DNA of 64,000 nt from CAIWHR01 sp963846855 (GTDB lineage: Bacteria; Pseudomonadota; Gammaproteobacteria; Burkholderiales; Casimicrobiaceae). This document shows positions 34,019 through 43,721 of this stretch, one piece after another; within the stretch, counting starts at the first letter, position 1, and each line of letters starts with the position of its first letter. The notes under the pieces are model-generated. The model was given only the letters and a program-made list of their open reading frames with translations, did not search any database and had not been told where the DNA came from. The position numbers and the translations under genes were made by a program. The DNA lies in NCBI GenBank assembly GCA_963846855.1, contig CAWJXK010000008.1:248001-312000 (forward strand), read 5' to 3'.

Positions 34019-36328
34019 TCAGGACTCCACCCGATCGGATTGCCACATGTCGCCCTGCCGGCCGGCAATCCGGTTTTCCGTTTCCTGCTGGCGCCACCAG
34101 TCGCGCAGCGCCGGCGCTTCGAGCGGGCGCGCGATCAGGTAGCCCTGCGCCTCGTCGCAGCCGTGGCGCTTCAGGAACTCGAGCTGCGCGGCAGTTTCCA
34201 CGCCCTCGGCGATGACCCGCAGGCCGAGCGAATGCGACAACGCGATGATCGCCTGCGTGACCGCCTCGTCGTTGCGGTTCTGCTCGAGACCGTGCACGAA
34301 GCGCTGATCGATCTTGACCGCCTGGATGGGCAGCCGCGTGAGGTAGGAGAGGCTCGAATAGCCGGTGCCGAAATCGTCGACGGTGATCGACACGCCGCGC
34401 TGCTTCAGCTTGACGAGCGTTGCGACCGCCTTCTCCGGGTGCGTGATGATGACGCTCTCGGTGATCTCGAGGTCGAGGTATTGCGGCGGCAGGCCGCTGG
34501 CCGTGAGCGCCTCCTCGACGATCGACAGCCAGCTGTCGTGCTGAAGCTGCTGCACAGACAAGTTGACCGAGAGCCGCAGCATCATTCCATGGCGGTGCCA
34601 GGCCATCGTCTGCCGGCAACTGTCGCGCAGCACGCGCGCACCGAGCGCCTGGATCATCCCGGACTCCTCGGCGACCGGAATGAATTCGGCCGGTGCGATG
34701 ATGCCGCGTTCGGGATCGCGCCAGCGGCACAGCGCCTCGACGCCGCAGGCGCGACCGGTGTGCATCTCGATCTGCGGCTGGTACACGAGGAAGAACTCGT
34801 CGTCCATGAGGCCGCGCCGCATGTCGGTCTCGAGTTGCAGGCGCAGCTGCACACGCGTGTTCATGTCCGCCGTGTAGAAGCGGTACGCGTTGCGACCGGC
34901 GTCCTTGGCTGCGTACATCGCGGTGTCGGCCTGCTTGATCAGCGAGACCGGATCGATCGCGTCGTGCGGGAACATCGACACGCCGATCGAGCACGTCAGG
35001 GTCGGCATCTGGTCCGAGATCCGGAACGGCGCGAGGAACGACTCGCGCACGCGCGAGAGCACCGACATGGTTTCGAACGTGGCGTTCGCCGGGTCGAGAC
35101 CCGGCAGGATCAGCACGAACTCGTCTCCGCCAAGGCGCGCGACCGTGTCGGACTCGCGCACCGCATTGGTCAGTCGCTGCGAGACCGATTGCAGCAGCTG
35201 GTCGCCCGAATCGTGGCCGAGCGTGTCGTTGATCCGCTTGAAATGGTCGAAATCGAGGAACAGGCAGGCGATGTGAGTCGAGTCGCGCTGTGCCTGCGCG
35301 AGAATCTGCTTCAGCCGCTGGTTCAGCAGCGATCGATTCGGCAATCCCGTGAGGATGTCGTGCTGCGCGAGCTTGTACGCGTGCGCGGTCGCGATCTCGA
35401 GTTCCTTGGTGCGCTGCGCGACCTTGTCCTCGAGCGTTCGCTGGTAGGTGGCGACCTCGGCCTGCGACTCCGCAAGGCGCTGCGTCATGTGGTTGAACGT
35501 GTGCGTGAGGAGGCCAAGCTCGTCGGAGGAGCGTGCCGGGACGTAGACGTCGAGCTTGCCCGATCCGACCGCCCGCGCGGCGCGCATCAGCCGACGCATC
35601 GGCGCAACCAGCCGCCTCGTCAGGACGAGGGTCGCGCCGATCGCGAGCACGACCAGCAGGCCGATGACCGACGCGAAGCCGATCAGCATGGTGCGCAGCT
35701 GCGCCTGCTGCCGCTCGAATGTCATCCCGACTCGGATGAATCCGATCGGCGCCGTTCCGGCTGCGCTGCGCGCCGCAGCGGGCGGATGCTCGGCGGTGCC
35801 GTCCGCGAGCGAGGCCGAACGGGCGGACGTGCCGCTGCCCACGGCCGCCAGGAGCTCGATGTAGCGCCGGCCGAGAATCGTCCGGTCGTCGGCGCGGATC
35901 GCACCGGCCGACGCGGGCTGCGCGGCAGGGAGCTCGGGCAGGGCGACGTCCTGCAGCGATTCGGCGATGCGCCGCTCGACGATCGTCCTGTGCTGCGCGT
36001 CCTCGACCAGGACGTAGGCGATGTCGCCCTCCGCATTCACGCTGTTGAGGACGGACTCGAGGTAGGCACGGTCGTTGGTATAGAGGCCGTACTCGGAGAG
36101 CTCGGTCAGCATTTCGAGCACCGTCGAGCCCTGCGCCTTCAGCTCGTTCGCGCCGACGCGCTGCTGCTGCCAGACGGAGAAGCCCGTCATCGCCACCGCG
36201 GTCGCAAGGATCATCCCGACCGTCAGCGCGTTGAGCTTGGTCAGGAGGCCCATGCGGATGGGCGGCAGCTCGAGCGCCGACGTCGTGTCGGTCGCGAGTG
36301 GCGTCAGAAACTTGCGCAGGCGTCTCAT
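34019..36328 (-). CDS. HAMP-GGDEF-EAL bifunctional c-di-GMP enzyme
   Basis: The 769-residue inner-membrane signalling protein has a first helix at about residues 30-50, a periplasmic domain of about 150 residues, a second helix (LIGFASVIGLLVVLAIGATLV), a HAMP region and a coiled coil. An intact GGDEF domain follows (RLGGDEFVLILP, with RESD in the I-site position). The EAL domain has GVEALCRW and DDFGTGYSSLSYL. Both catalytic signatures are complete, so it could make and degrade c-di-GMP. The periplasmic sensor matches nothing I recognise. It is monocistronic. Confidence 0.94.
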   Translation of the reverse strand: MRRLRKFLTPLATDTTSALELPPIRMGLLTKLNALTVGMILATAVAMTGFSVWQQQRVGANELKAQGSTVLEMLTELSEYGLYTNDRAYLESVLNSVNAEGDIAYVLVEDAQHRTIVERRIAESLQDVALPELPAAQPASAGAIRADDRTILGRRYIELLAAVGSGTSARSASLADGTAEHPPAAARSAAGTAPIGFIRVGMTFERQQAQLRTMLIGFASVIGLLVVLAIGATLVLTRRLVAPMRRLMRAARAVGSGKLDVYVPARSSDELGLLTHTFNHMTQRLAESQAEVATYQRTLEDKVAQRTKELEIATAHAYKLAQHDILTGLPNRSLLNQRLKQILAQAQRDSTHIACLFLDFDHFKRINDTLGHDSGDQLLQSVSQRLTNAVRESDTVARLGGDEFVLILPGLDPANATFETMSVLSRVRESFLAPFRISDQMPTLTCSIGVSMFPHDAIDPVSLIKQADTAMYAAKDAGRNAYRFYTADMNTRVQLRLQLETDMRRGLMDDEFFLVYQPQIEMHTGRACGVEALCRWRDPERGIIAPAEFIPVAEESGMIQALGARVLRDSCRQTMAWHRHGMMLRLSVNLSVQQLQHDSWLSIVEEALTASGLPPQYLDLEITESVIITHPEKAVATLVKLKQRGVSITVDDFGTGYSSLSYLTRLPIQAVKIDQRFVHGLEQNRNDEAVTQAIIALSHSLGLRVIAEGVETAAQLEFLKRHGCDEAQGYLIARPLEAPALRDWWRQQETENRIAGRQGDMWQSDRVES

Positions 36329-36626
36329 CGCTTCACTCGATGCGCGGCAAAGCGAATGGGCGAGGGCGACCGTCCGGGTCGGCCGGCGGCGGAATCAAGG
36401 AAGGGGAACTGCCGCGGTCGTGCATTTTTCATCCTGCAACGGGCGGGTAACGCGCGCTGCGGGCGCCGGTTTGTCGTGCCGCCTCCGGCCGACGGGTTGA
36501 TCCTGTGGACTTCAATGCTGTCAAGCACACTCCGTGCCATGGTCGGCGCAGGATGGGATACCCATCTGCGTTGCGAAAACGCATCACGAATCGGAACGCG
36601 CGGATGCGCGGGTCGAAGGGGGGCCG

Positions 36627-38135
36627 TCAGGATACCGCGGCGATCCGCTGGCGCCACTCGCGGGGGCCGGTCTCGTGGACCGACACCCCGTTGGCGTCGA
36701 CCGCGACGGTGACCGGCATGTCCTTGATGCCGAACTCGTAGATCGCTTCCATGCCGAGATCGCCGAACGCCGCCACGCGCGAGCTCTTGATCGCCTTGGC
36801 GACGAGATAGGCCGCGCCGCCGACGGCCATCAGGTACGCGGCCTTGTGCTTGCGAATGGCCTCGATCGCCGCCGGGCCGCGCTCGGCCTTGCCCACCATC
36901 GCGATCAGTCCCGTTTCCGCCAGCATCATTTCGGTGAACTTGTCCATTCGGGTCGACGTTGTCGGCCCCGCGGGGCCGACGATCTCGTCGCGCACCGGGT
37001 CGACCGGTCCGACATAATAGATGACCCGGTTGGCGAAATCGACGGGAAGCTTTTCCCCTTTTGCGAGCAGGTCGGCAATCCGCATATGCGCGGCATCGCG
37101 CCCGGTCAGCATCTTTCCCGAGAGGAGCAGCCGATCGCCGGGCTTCCAGCTCGCGACTTCGGCGCGCGTCAGCGTGTCGAGGTCGACCCGGCGAGAATCG
37201 GGAGCGGGCGCCCATTCGACTTTCGGCCAACGTGCGAGATCGGGCGGCTCCAGTATCGCCGGACCCGAGCCGTCGAGCACGAAATGCGCATGCCGCGTTG
37301 CGGCGCAGTTGGGGATCATCGCGACGGGCTTCGACGCGGCGTGCGTCGGGTAGTCGAGGATCTTGACGTCGAGCACCGTCGAGAGCCCGCCCAGCCCCTG
37401 CGCGCCGATGCCGAGCGCGTTGACCTTGTCGAAGAGCTCGAGGCGAAGCTCCTCGAGCGTCGAGCGCGGCCCGCGGCGGCGCAGTTCCAGGATGTCGATG
37501 GGCTCCATGAGCGCCTGCTTCGCGAGCACCATCGCCTTTTCGGCGCTGCCGCCGATTCCGATCCCGAGCATGCCCGGCGGGCACCAGCCCGCGCCCATCG
37601 TCGGCACGGTCTTCAACACCCAGTCGACGATCGAATCCGACGGATTCAGCATCACGAACTTCGACTTGTTCTCCGAGCCGCCGCCCTTCGCGGCGATGCT
37701 GACGTCGATTCCCGCGCCGGGAACGATCTCGTAGTGCACGACCGCGGGCGTGTTGTCCTTCGTGTTGGTCCGCTTGCCGGCCGGATCCGCGAGGATCGAC
37801 GCGCGCAGCTTGTTGTCCGGGTCGAGATACGCGCGGCGCACGCCCTCGTTCACCATCTCGGTCGGCGTCATCGTGGCGCCTTCCCAGCGAACGTCGATGC
37901 CGAGCTTGACGAAGGCAACGACGATGCCGGTGTCCTGGCACAGCGGGCGGTGACCCTCCGCGCACATCCGGGAATTGGTGAGGATCTGCGCAATCGCGTC
38001 CTTCGCGGCCGGCGAGGATTCGGCGGCGTAGGCGGCGCCGAGCGCCTCGATGTAATCCAGCGGGTGGTAGTAGGAAATGTACTGCAGCGCGTCGGCGACG
38101 CTTTCGATGAAGTCCTGCTGGTGGATCGATTTCAT
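36627..38135 (-). CDS. fumA: class I fumarate hydratase (4Fe-4S)
   Basis: The 502-residue enzyme converts fumarate to malate in the TCA cycle. The oxygen-sensitive class I type is shown by cluster-Cys segments RPLCQDTG, GWCPPGMLGIGIGG and PNCAATRHAHF, and by VGPAGPTTSTRMDKFT in the C-terminal beta domain. The start is the ATG at 38135 (MKSIHQQDFIESVADALQ). The gene is divergent from acs with 428 bases between starts. About 300 bases downstream (36329-36626) contain no gene that I can support. Confidence 0.94.
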   Translation of the reverse strand: MKSIHQQDFIESVADALQYISYYHPLDYIEALGAAYAAESSPAAKDAIAQILTNSRMCAEGHRPLCQDTGIVVAFVKLGIDVRWEGATMTPTEMVNEGVRRAYLDPDNKLRASILADPAGKRTNTKDNTPAVVHYEIVPGAGIDVSIAAKGGGSENKSKFVMLNPSDSIVDWVLKTVPTMGAGWCPPGMLGIGIGGSAEKAMVLAKQALMEPIDILELRRRGPRSTLEELRLELFDKVNALGIGAQGLGGLSTVLDVKILDYPTHAASKPVAMIPNCAATRHAHFVLDGSGPAILEPPDLARWPKVEWAPAPDSRRVDLDTLTRAEVASWKPGDRLLLSGKMLTGRDAAHMRIADLLAKGEKLPVDFANRVIYYVGPVDPVRDEIVGPAGPTTSTRMDKFTEMMLAETGLIAMVGKAERGPAAIEAIRKHKAAYLMAVGGAAYLVAKAIKSSRVAAFGDLGMEAIYEFGIKDMPVTVAVDANGVSVHETGPREWRQRIAAVS

Positions 38136-38433
38136 GGCGGTCCTGCTAGGATTGGAATCAGGGTTCGGGTGAGCCATTGCCGGCGAGTGCCGGTCGCACG
38201 AGCGGACGTGTTCACGCGGGCGATTCGCGATGGCCGTCGCCGAGCTCCCGGACATCCCTCGGACGACGCGGCCGCCGCGAAAGCATGGAGCGGCGCGGAC
38301 TCGTGCGGAGCGGGGACGCGGCCTTGGGAACCTGGGCCGTGATTTGCCAAGCACTGGGGTCAACGGAATTTTAGCACCGGACCGGCCCCGCGCGCTGGCG
38401 CCGTTAGCCGCCGATCGTCATGGATTGGCATGA

Positions 38434-38493
38434 TTGACCTTGCGCTGGGTCAAGCTTCCGTCATTGCACCCGACGCGCGTCGTTGGTTAGACT
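38434..38493 (+). promoter_or_regulatory. candidate acs promoter with upstream palindrome
   Basis: TTGCAC (38464-38469), a 17-base spacer and TTAGAC (38487-38492) form a plausible promoter about 70 bases before the acs ATG. Just upstream lies the perfect inverted repeat TTGACC-N8-GGTCAA (38434-38453), which also contains TTGCG-N4-GTCAA (38440-38453), an FNR/CRP-family-like pattern. Regulation of acs by a CRP/FNR-type factor is known in other bacteria; here it is inference. Confidence 0.45.
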
Positions 38494-38563
38494 GCAAGCC
38501 GGATTTGCCCACATCGGGAGCGCCGCGGCGCGCCCGCCGCACGACCCCAGGAGGAGCACCGCA

Positions 38564-40543
38564 ATGTCCAACATCGAATCGGTATCGAACGAGACCCGCA
38601 TCTTCGAGCCGCCCGCCGGATTCGTCGCGCAGGCGAACGTCAAGAAGGCCGACTTCGATAGGCTCAATGCCGCCGCGGCGAAGGACTTCACGGGGTTCTG
38701 GGCGGAGCTCGCGCGGGACGAGGTGCTCTGGAAGAAGCCCTTCACGCGCACGCTCGACGAGTCGAACGCCCCGTTCTACAAGTGGTTCGACGACGGCGAG
38801 CTCAACGTCTCGTACAACTGCCTCGACCGCAATCTCACGAACGGCAACGCCGGGAAGGTCGCGATCATCTTCGAGGCGGACGACGGCGCCGTCACGCGCG
38901 TCACCTACAAGGATCTCTATCACCGCGTGTGCCGTTTCGCCAACGCGCTGAAGCGGCTCGGCATCAGGAAAGGCGACCGCGTGCTCGTGTACATGCCGAT
39001 GTCGGTCGAAGGCGTCGTCGCGATGCAGGCGTGCGCGCGCATCGGCGCGACGCACTCTGTCGTGTTCGGCGGGTTCTCGGCGAAGTCACTGCAGGAGCGG
39101 ATCATCGACGCGGGCGCGGTTGCCGTCATCACCGCCGACGAGCAGCTGCGCGGCGGCAAGCCGCTTCCGCTGAAGACGATCGTCGACGAAGCGCTTGCGA
39201 TGGGCGGCTGCGAGAGCATCCGCAACGTGATCGTCTACCGGAGGACCGGCGGCAACGTGCCGTTCACGCCTCCGCGCGACCTTTGGATGCACGAAGTGGC
39301 GGCGAAGGAGGCGGACACCTGCGAGCCGGAATGGGTCGGCGCCGAGCATCCGTTGTTCATCCTCTACACGTCGGGCTCGACCGGCAAGCCGAAGGGCGTC
39401 CAGCACAGCTCCGGCGGCTACCTGCTCTGGGCAATGCTGACGATGCGCTGGGTGTTCGACATCAAGCCGGCCGACATCTTCTGGTGCACGGCCGACATCG
39501 GCTGGGTGACGGGCCATACGTACATAGCCTACGGGCCGCTCGCGGTCGGCGCGACCGAAGTCGTCTTCGAAGGCATTCCGACGTATCCGGATGCGGGCCG
39601 CTTCTGGCAGACGATCGCCAAGCACAAGGTCTCGATCTTCTACACGGCGCCCACGGCGATCCGCTCGCTGATCAAGGCTTCAGGCGTCACCCCGCAATGC
39701 GCGCCGACCCATTACGACCTGTCGAGCCTGCGCCTGCTCGGAACCGTCGGCGAGCCGATCAATCCCGAGGCCTGGATGTGGTACCACAAGAACGTGGGAG
39801 GCGAGCGCTGTCCCATCGTCGACACGTGGTGGCAGACCGAAACGGGCGGGCACATGATTTCACCGCTGCCGGGCGTCACGCCGCTCGTTCCCGGATCGTG
39901 CACGCTGGCGATCCCCGGGATCATGGCGGCGATCGTCGACGAGACCGGTCACGACGTGGAGAACGGCCACGGCGGAATTCTCGTGATCAAGCGGCCATGG
40001 CCGGCAATGATCCGCACGATCTGGGGCGATCCGGACCGCTACCAGAAATCCTATTACCCCGAGGAGCTGGGCGGTACTCTCTATCTCGCGGGCGACGGCT
40101 CGGTGCGCGACCGCGCGCACGGATACTTCACGATCATGGGCCGCATCGACGACGTGCTCAACGTGTCGGGGCATCGTCTCGGCACGATGGAAATCGAGTC
40201 GGCGCTGGTCGCCAATCCGCTGGTCGCCGAGGCCGCGGTGGTGGGCCGCCCCGACGACATGACCGGCGAGGCCGTATGCGCCTTCGTCGTGCTGAAGGGA
40301 ACCCGTCCGTCCGGGCCCGAGGCGGAGAAGATCGCGAAGCAGCTGCGCGACTGGGTCGGCAAGGAGATCGGCCCCATCGCGAAGCCCAAGGACATCCGCT
40401 TCGGCGACAATCTTCCGAAGACGCGTTCCGGCAAGATCATGCGCAGGCTGCTGCGCTCGCTGGCCAAGAACGAGTCGATCACGCAGGACGTCTCGACTCT
40501 GGAAAATCCGGCCATATTGGAGCAGCTGAAAGAGGTGAAGTGA
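38564..40543 (+). CDS. acs: acetyl-CoA synthetase
   Basis: The 659-residue AMP-forming ligase activates acetate to acetyl-CoA. Motifs are the ATP loop YTSGSTGKPKGVQH, VDTWWQTETGGHM, and near the C-terminus KTRSGKIMRRLLR, whose second Lys is the known acetylation site. The ATG at 38564 has AGGAGG 9 bases upstream. The last dozen codons (NPAILEQLKEVK and stop) are the first copy of a 79-bp tandem repeat that continues downstream. The neighbouring minus-strand cluster encodes an acetate-type symporter, so uptake and activation are linked in position. Confidence 0.97.
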   Translation: MSNIESVSNETRIFEPPAGFVAQANVKKADFDRLNAAAAKDFTGFWAELARDEVLWKKPFTRTLDESNAPFYKWFDDGELNVSYNCLDRNLTNGNAGKVAIIFEADDGAVTRVTYKDLYHRVCRFANALKRLGIRKGDRVLVYMPMSVEGVVAMQACARIGATHSVVFGGFSAKSLQERIIDAGAVAVITADEQLRGGKPLPLKTIVDEALAMGGCESIRNVIVYRRTGGNVPFTPPRDLWMHEVAAKEADTCEPEWVGAEHPLFILYTSGSTGKPKGVQHSSGGYLLWAMLTMRWVFDIKPADIFWCTADIGWVTGHTYIAYGPLAVGATEVVFEGIPTYPDAGRFWQTIAKHKVSIFYTAPTAIRSLIKASGVTPQCAPTHYDLSSLRLLGTVGEPINPEAWMWYHKNVGGERCPIVDTWWQTETGGHMISPLPGVTPLVPGSCTLAIPGIMAAIVDETGHDVENGHGGILVIKRPWPAMIRTIWGDPDRYQKSYYPEELGGTLYLAGDGSVRDRAHGYFTIMGRIDDVLNVSGHRLGTMEIESALVANPLVAEAAVVGRPDDMTGEAVCAFVVLKGTRPSGPEAEKIAKQLRDWVGKEIGPIAKPKDIRFGDNLPKTRSGKIMRRLLRSLAKNESITQDVSTLENPAILEQLKEVK

Positions 40544-40773
40544 TATCGCGGCCGGATTTCGGCGGAGGGTTGCGCGTAGCCAAAATCCGGCCATATCGGA
40601 GCAGCTGAAAGAGGTGAAGTGATATCGCGGCCGGATTTCGGCGGAGGGTTGCACGTAGCCAAAATCCGGCCATATTGGAGCAGCTGAAGGAGGTGAAGTG
40701 ATATCGCGGCCGGATTTCGGCGGAGGGTTGCACGTAGCCAAAATCCGGCCATATTGGAGCAGCTGAAAGAGGT
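40503..40773. repeat. 79-bp tandem repeat, 3 full copies plus a partial, starting inside acs
   Basis: Copies begin with AAAATCCGGCCATAT at 40503, 40582, 40661 and 40740, always 79 bases apart. The fourth copy diverges after 34 bases. The first copy contains the end of acs including its TGA. Copies differ by only one or two bases. Each junction can form a hairpin from GGCCGGATTT (for example 40550-40559) and AAATCCGGCC (40583-40592), with a 23-base loop. A fragment of the unit, GGATTTCGGCGGAGGGTT, recurs once more at about 40813. No spacers separate the copies, so it is not a CRISPR array. Confidence 0.92.
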
Positions 40774-40921
40774 CAAACAACGAAACGGTAGAAATTCCGC
40801 GACGCGACCCTGGATTTCGGCGGAGGGTTTCCCGCCGCCGGGGGCGGCCGTTTCATGTAACCGAGATCCAGACGCCCCAATCGAGGCATGATTTCGCGTT
40901 GTGCGCCGAGGCACGCATGAA

Positions 40922-40945
40922 AAGGCCCGGATTGCTGCGGGCCTT
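40922..40945 (-). terminator. hairpin terminator candidate
   Basis: AAGGCCCG (40922-40929) pairs with CGGGCCTT (40938-40945) across an 8-base loop. Read on the minus strand the stem is followed by TTTTC, a short U-tract; on the plus strand it is not. It could end a minus-strand transcript running through from the symporter genes, or act weakly for acs. Confidence 0.45.
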
Positions 40946-40947
40946 GG

Positions 40948-41130
40948 GAACAGGACGAGATCGCCAACCGGCGCAAGTCGCTGAAGGGCAGAGCTGCGCA
41001 CTGTCCTATTCCTCGTCGATCCGAACAAGAACGTCGACGCGATTCAGGAGCAGGTCGCGTTGATCGGCGCGCGGCTGACGCCCTCGCGCAGCTCGCGGCC
41101 GAAGGCTACGTCAAGGAAGTGGACACGTAG
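40948..41130 (+). pseudogene. fragment of a broken reading frame, unknown family
   Basis: Three segments in different plus-strand frames read like one soluble, charged protein end: EQDEIANRRKSLKG, then ELRTVLFLVDPNKNVDAIQ and EQVALIGARL, then ALAQLAAEGYVKEVDT followed by TAG at 41128. Single-base changes near 40988 and 41083 would join them. I do not recognise the family. No start or RBS is visible. It may be a gene remnant, or an intact gene end damaged by sequence errors like those in the region that follows. Confidence 0.35.
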
Positions 41131-41242
41131 CCTGAGCGATGGACGTCCGCGACGCCACGTCGTGTGGGAACGACCCCGCGTCCGGCACCATCGAATCAGA
41201 AGGTGTGCCTACCAAGATAGGACGGCAAGAAATGCGCAAAAG

Positions 41243-41266
41243 AAGGCCCGCAGCGATGCGGGCCTT
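41243..41266 (-). terminator. Rho-independent terminator after the symporter gene
   Basis: AAGGCCCGCA (41243-41252), loop GCGA, TGCGGGCCTT (41257-41266): a perfect 10-bp GC-rich stem. On the minus strand it is followed by TTCTTTTGCG and lies about 25 bases after the symporter stop at 41291. The plus strand also has TTTCTC after it, so it may work in both directions. Confidence 0.75.
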
Positions 41267-41290
41267 TCTCATGGCGAAATGCCGCCGCTA

Positions 41291-43453
41291 TCAGGTGCCT
41301 AACGTGACCATCTTGTCGCCGGTCAGGTTCGGATACCGGACGTGCTCGACGAGCTCCTGCACCTCGCGGTTGGGCGCCGGCGTGAGCATGCTCACGACGA
41401 TGATGACGATGAACCCGAGCGGCGCCGCCCCAAAGGCCAGCGGAGATCGCGCCGATGCCCCACCAGGTGTGGTCGGCGATCGAGCCGTCACGCCGAACAG
41501 GCCGCGCAGCCAGGGCTGCGTCGTCGCCATGTAGTAGAACGTGATGCCGAGGCCGGCGATCATCCCGAGCGTGGCGCCCCACTTGTTGGCGCGCTTCCAG
41601 AAGATGCCCGAGCACCAGCGCCGGGAAGAAGGCCGCCGCCGCGAGCGAGAACGCGGCCGACACGAGGAACAGGATGTCCGCCCGGCTTCAGCGACGGCCA
41701 CCTACGCGGCGATCAGCGCCACGACCAGCAGCAGCGACCTTGGACATCGTCACGCGGCGCGTCGTCGACGCGTTCGGGTCGAGCATCTTGTAGTAGAGGT
41801 CGTGCGACAGCGCGTTGGCGATCGTCAGCAGCAGCCCGTCGGCGGTCGACAGCGCCGCCGCCAGACCGCCGGCGGCGACCAGGCCCGAGATCGACATACG
41901 GCAGCCCGGCGATCTCCGGCGTCGCCAGCACGATGATGTCGCCGCCGATCACGATCTCGGCGAGCTGCACGATGCCGTCCTTGTTGACGTCGACGATCGA
42001 CAGCAGCGACGGATCGACCGCCGCCCAGGCCGCCACCCATCGCGGCAGGTTGCGCGAACTGGCGATGCCGACGAGGAACGTGTAGACGTCGAACTTCGCG
42101 AGCACCGCCAGCGCCGGGGCGGTGAAGTAGAGCAGGAAGATGAAGAACAGCGACCAGAACACCGATTCGCGCGCCTCGTCGCACCGAGGGCGTCGTGTAA
42201 TAGCGCATCAGGATGTGCGGCAGCGCCGCGGTGCCGACCATCAGGCAGAACACCAGCGCGAGGAAGTTGCGCCGCGACGTGTCGCGCGCGGCGCTCGTCC
42301 TTGCCGGGGAAGGCCTCGGCGTGGCGCATGCGGCGGCGCCGCTCGCGCGGCGAGTGCCGCTCGTCCTTGGTCCACGCGGCCTTGGCTGCCGTCGACGTCC
42401 GCCGGGAAGCGCTGCGAGCGCCTTCTCGGCGGCGGTCGACACTGTCGGGCGGCGCGTTGGCTGCCTTCAGCCTTCGTCGACCGCCTGCCGCGAGCCGCCG
42501 CCTTGCCGTCGGCATACGCCTTGGCGAGCGTCCTTGAGCTTGGCGCGCCGCTGCATCGGCGCGCGCCTTGAAGATGTCGCGGACCTCGATTTCCTTCGGA
42601 TCGTTGATGAAGCTCCTTTTCGCGCGCCGTCACCTTCTGCGAGCTGCTGGCCGTAGACGATCTGCGGAATCGGGATGCCGGTGCTGCTTCACCGACAGCC
42701 AGACCACCGGGATCATGTACGCGACGATCAGGATGATGTACTGCGCCACCTGCGTCCACGTCACCGCGCGCATGCCGCCGAGGAACGAGCAGACCAGAAT
42801 GCCGCCCAGGCCGAGGAAGACGCCCGACTCCGAACGCCAGGCCGGTGAAGCGGCGTGGTGATGAGCCCGACGCCGTAGATCTGCGCGACGACGTAGGTGA
42901 ACGAGCACAGGATCGCGGCAAAGATGCCGATCGCGCGCGGGATGTTGCCGCCGTAGCGCGCGCCGAGGAAGTCGGGGATCGTGAACTGGCCGAACTTGCG
43001 CAGGTACGGCGCGAGGAACAGCGCCACCAGGCAGTAGCCGCCGGTCCAGCCCATGACGAACGCGAGGCCGTCGAAGCCCGGCGAGGTACAGCGTGCCCGC
43101 CATGCCGATGAACGAGGCCGCCCTCATCCAGTCGGCGCCGGTCGCCATGCCGTTGAAGAACGCCGGCACGCGCCGGCCCGCGACGTAGTACTCGGCGGCG
43201 TCCGAGGTGCGGCTCATGATGCCGATGCCGGCGTAGAGCCCGATCGTGGCGAACAGGAAGATGTAGCCGATCCAGCTGCCGCGGCAGCCCCATCTGCTCG
43301 GCGATCGCGAGCACGATCGACGAAGACGATGAAGCCGCCGGTGTACAAGGTGTAGACTTTCTTGAGCTGTGCGAAGAATCGCCTGTTGGTGCTGGCCGAG
43401 AACATGCCGCCCGTGCCGGTGCCGGCGCCTGGGTCGCTAGGAGTGCCGGCCAT
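41291..43453 (-). pseudogene. VC_2705-type sodium:solute (acetate) symporter, many frameshifts
   Basis: Reading across frames recovers an SSS-family symporter of about 700 residues: FFAQLKKVYTLYTGGF at the start, SRTSDAAEYYVAGRRVPAFF, FLAPYLRKFGQFTIPDFLGA, GGMRAVTWTQVAQYIILI, a hydrophilic insert, RRNFLALVFCLMVGTAALPH, GLLLTIANALSHDLYYK, and SMLTPAPNREVQELVEHVRY at the end. At least a dozen breaks are visible. Most are cured by removing one base, for example near 43320, 43285, 43080, 42850, 42690, 42645 and 41890. The gene would import acetate or similar acids with Na+. It starts TAATG-coupled to the DUF4212 gene. It is recorded as pseudogene because no intact frame exists; error is as likely as decay. 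Confidence 0.9.
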
Positions 43454-43721
43454 TATTCGTCCTCCCCTTCATGCGACATCGTAGGCGCGGTCGAGGTTGT
43501 TCATGTAGCGCGCGTAGAACCAGATGAGGACCACGTAGATGATCAGCGTGCCCTGCGCCGACATGTAGAAGGCGAACGTCAAGCCGAAGAAGTTGAACGG
43601 ACAGATCACGCGCGAAATACACCAGGACGAAGGTCACCAGGAACCAGATGAAGAGCAGGATGCTCGGTGATCGACGAGGTTCTTGTGCCAGTACTCCTGC
43701 TGGCTGCTCGGTCAACTGCAT
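43453..43721 (-). pseudogene. DUF4212 symporter small subunit, frameshifted
   Basis: The frame starts at an ATG (43721) preceded by AGGAGGAA. Across frames one reads MQLTEQ, QQEYWHKNLV, then SILLFIWFLVTFVLVYFAR, then NFFGLTFAFYMSAQGTLIIY, and the end YARYMNNLDRAYDVA. This is the two-helix DUF4212 protein that accompanies VC_2705-type symporters. At least three or four single-base breaks lie within 270 bases. With the last corrected, the gene ends EGEDE with TAA overlapping the symporter ATG (TAATG). Confidence 0.85.

Noticed and set aside
36329..36626. Possible gene between the GGDEF-EAL gene and fumarase
   Set aside because: Open frames here are extensions or antisense of neighbouring genes; no RBS, domain or RNA fold was recognisable.
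40503..40773. CRISPR array
   Set aside because: The 79-bp units are contiguous with no unique spacers, and the first copy is the end of acs. No cas genes are present.
39860..40780. Minus-strand repetitive protein across the tandem repeat (periodic Asn-Pro-Pro-Pro-Lys-type peptides)
   Set aside because: It is the translation of the DNA repeat antisense to acs and changes reading frame between copies. It has no RBS or start that makes sense.
41291..43453. Programmed ribosomal frameshifting in the symporter gene
   Set aside because: There are a dozen or more breaks at unrelated contexts without slippery heptamers, and neighbouring genes have the same problem. Error or decay is far simpler.
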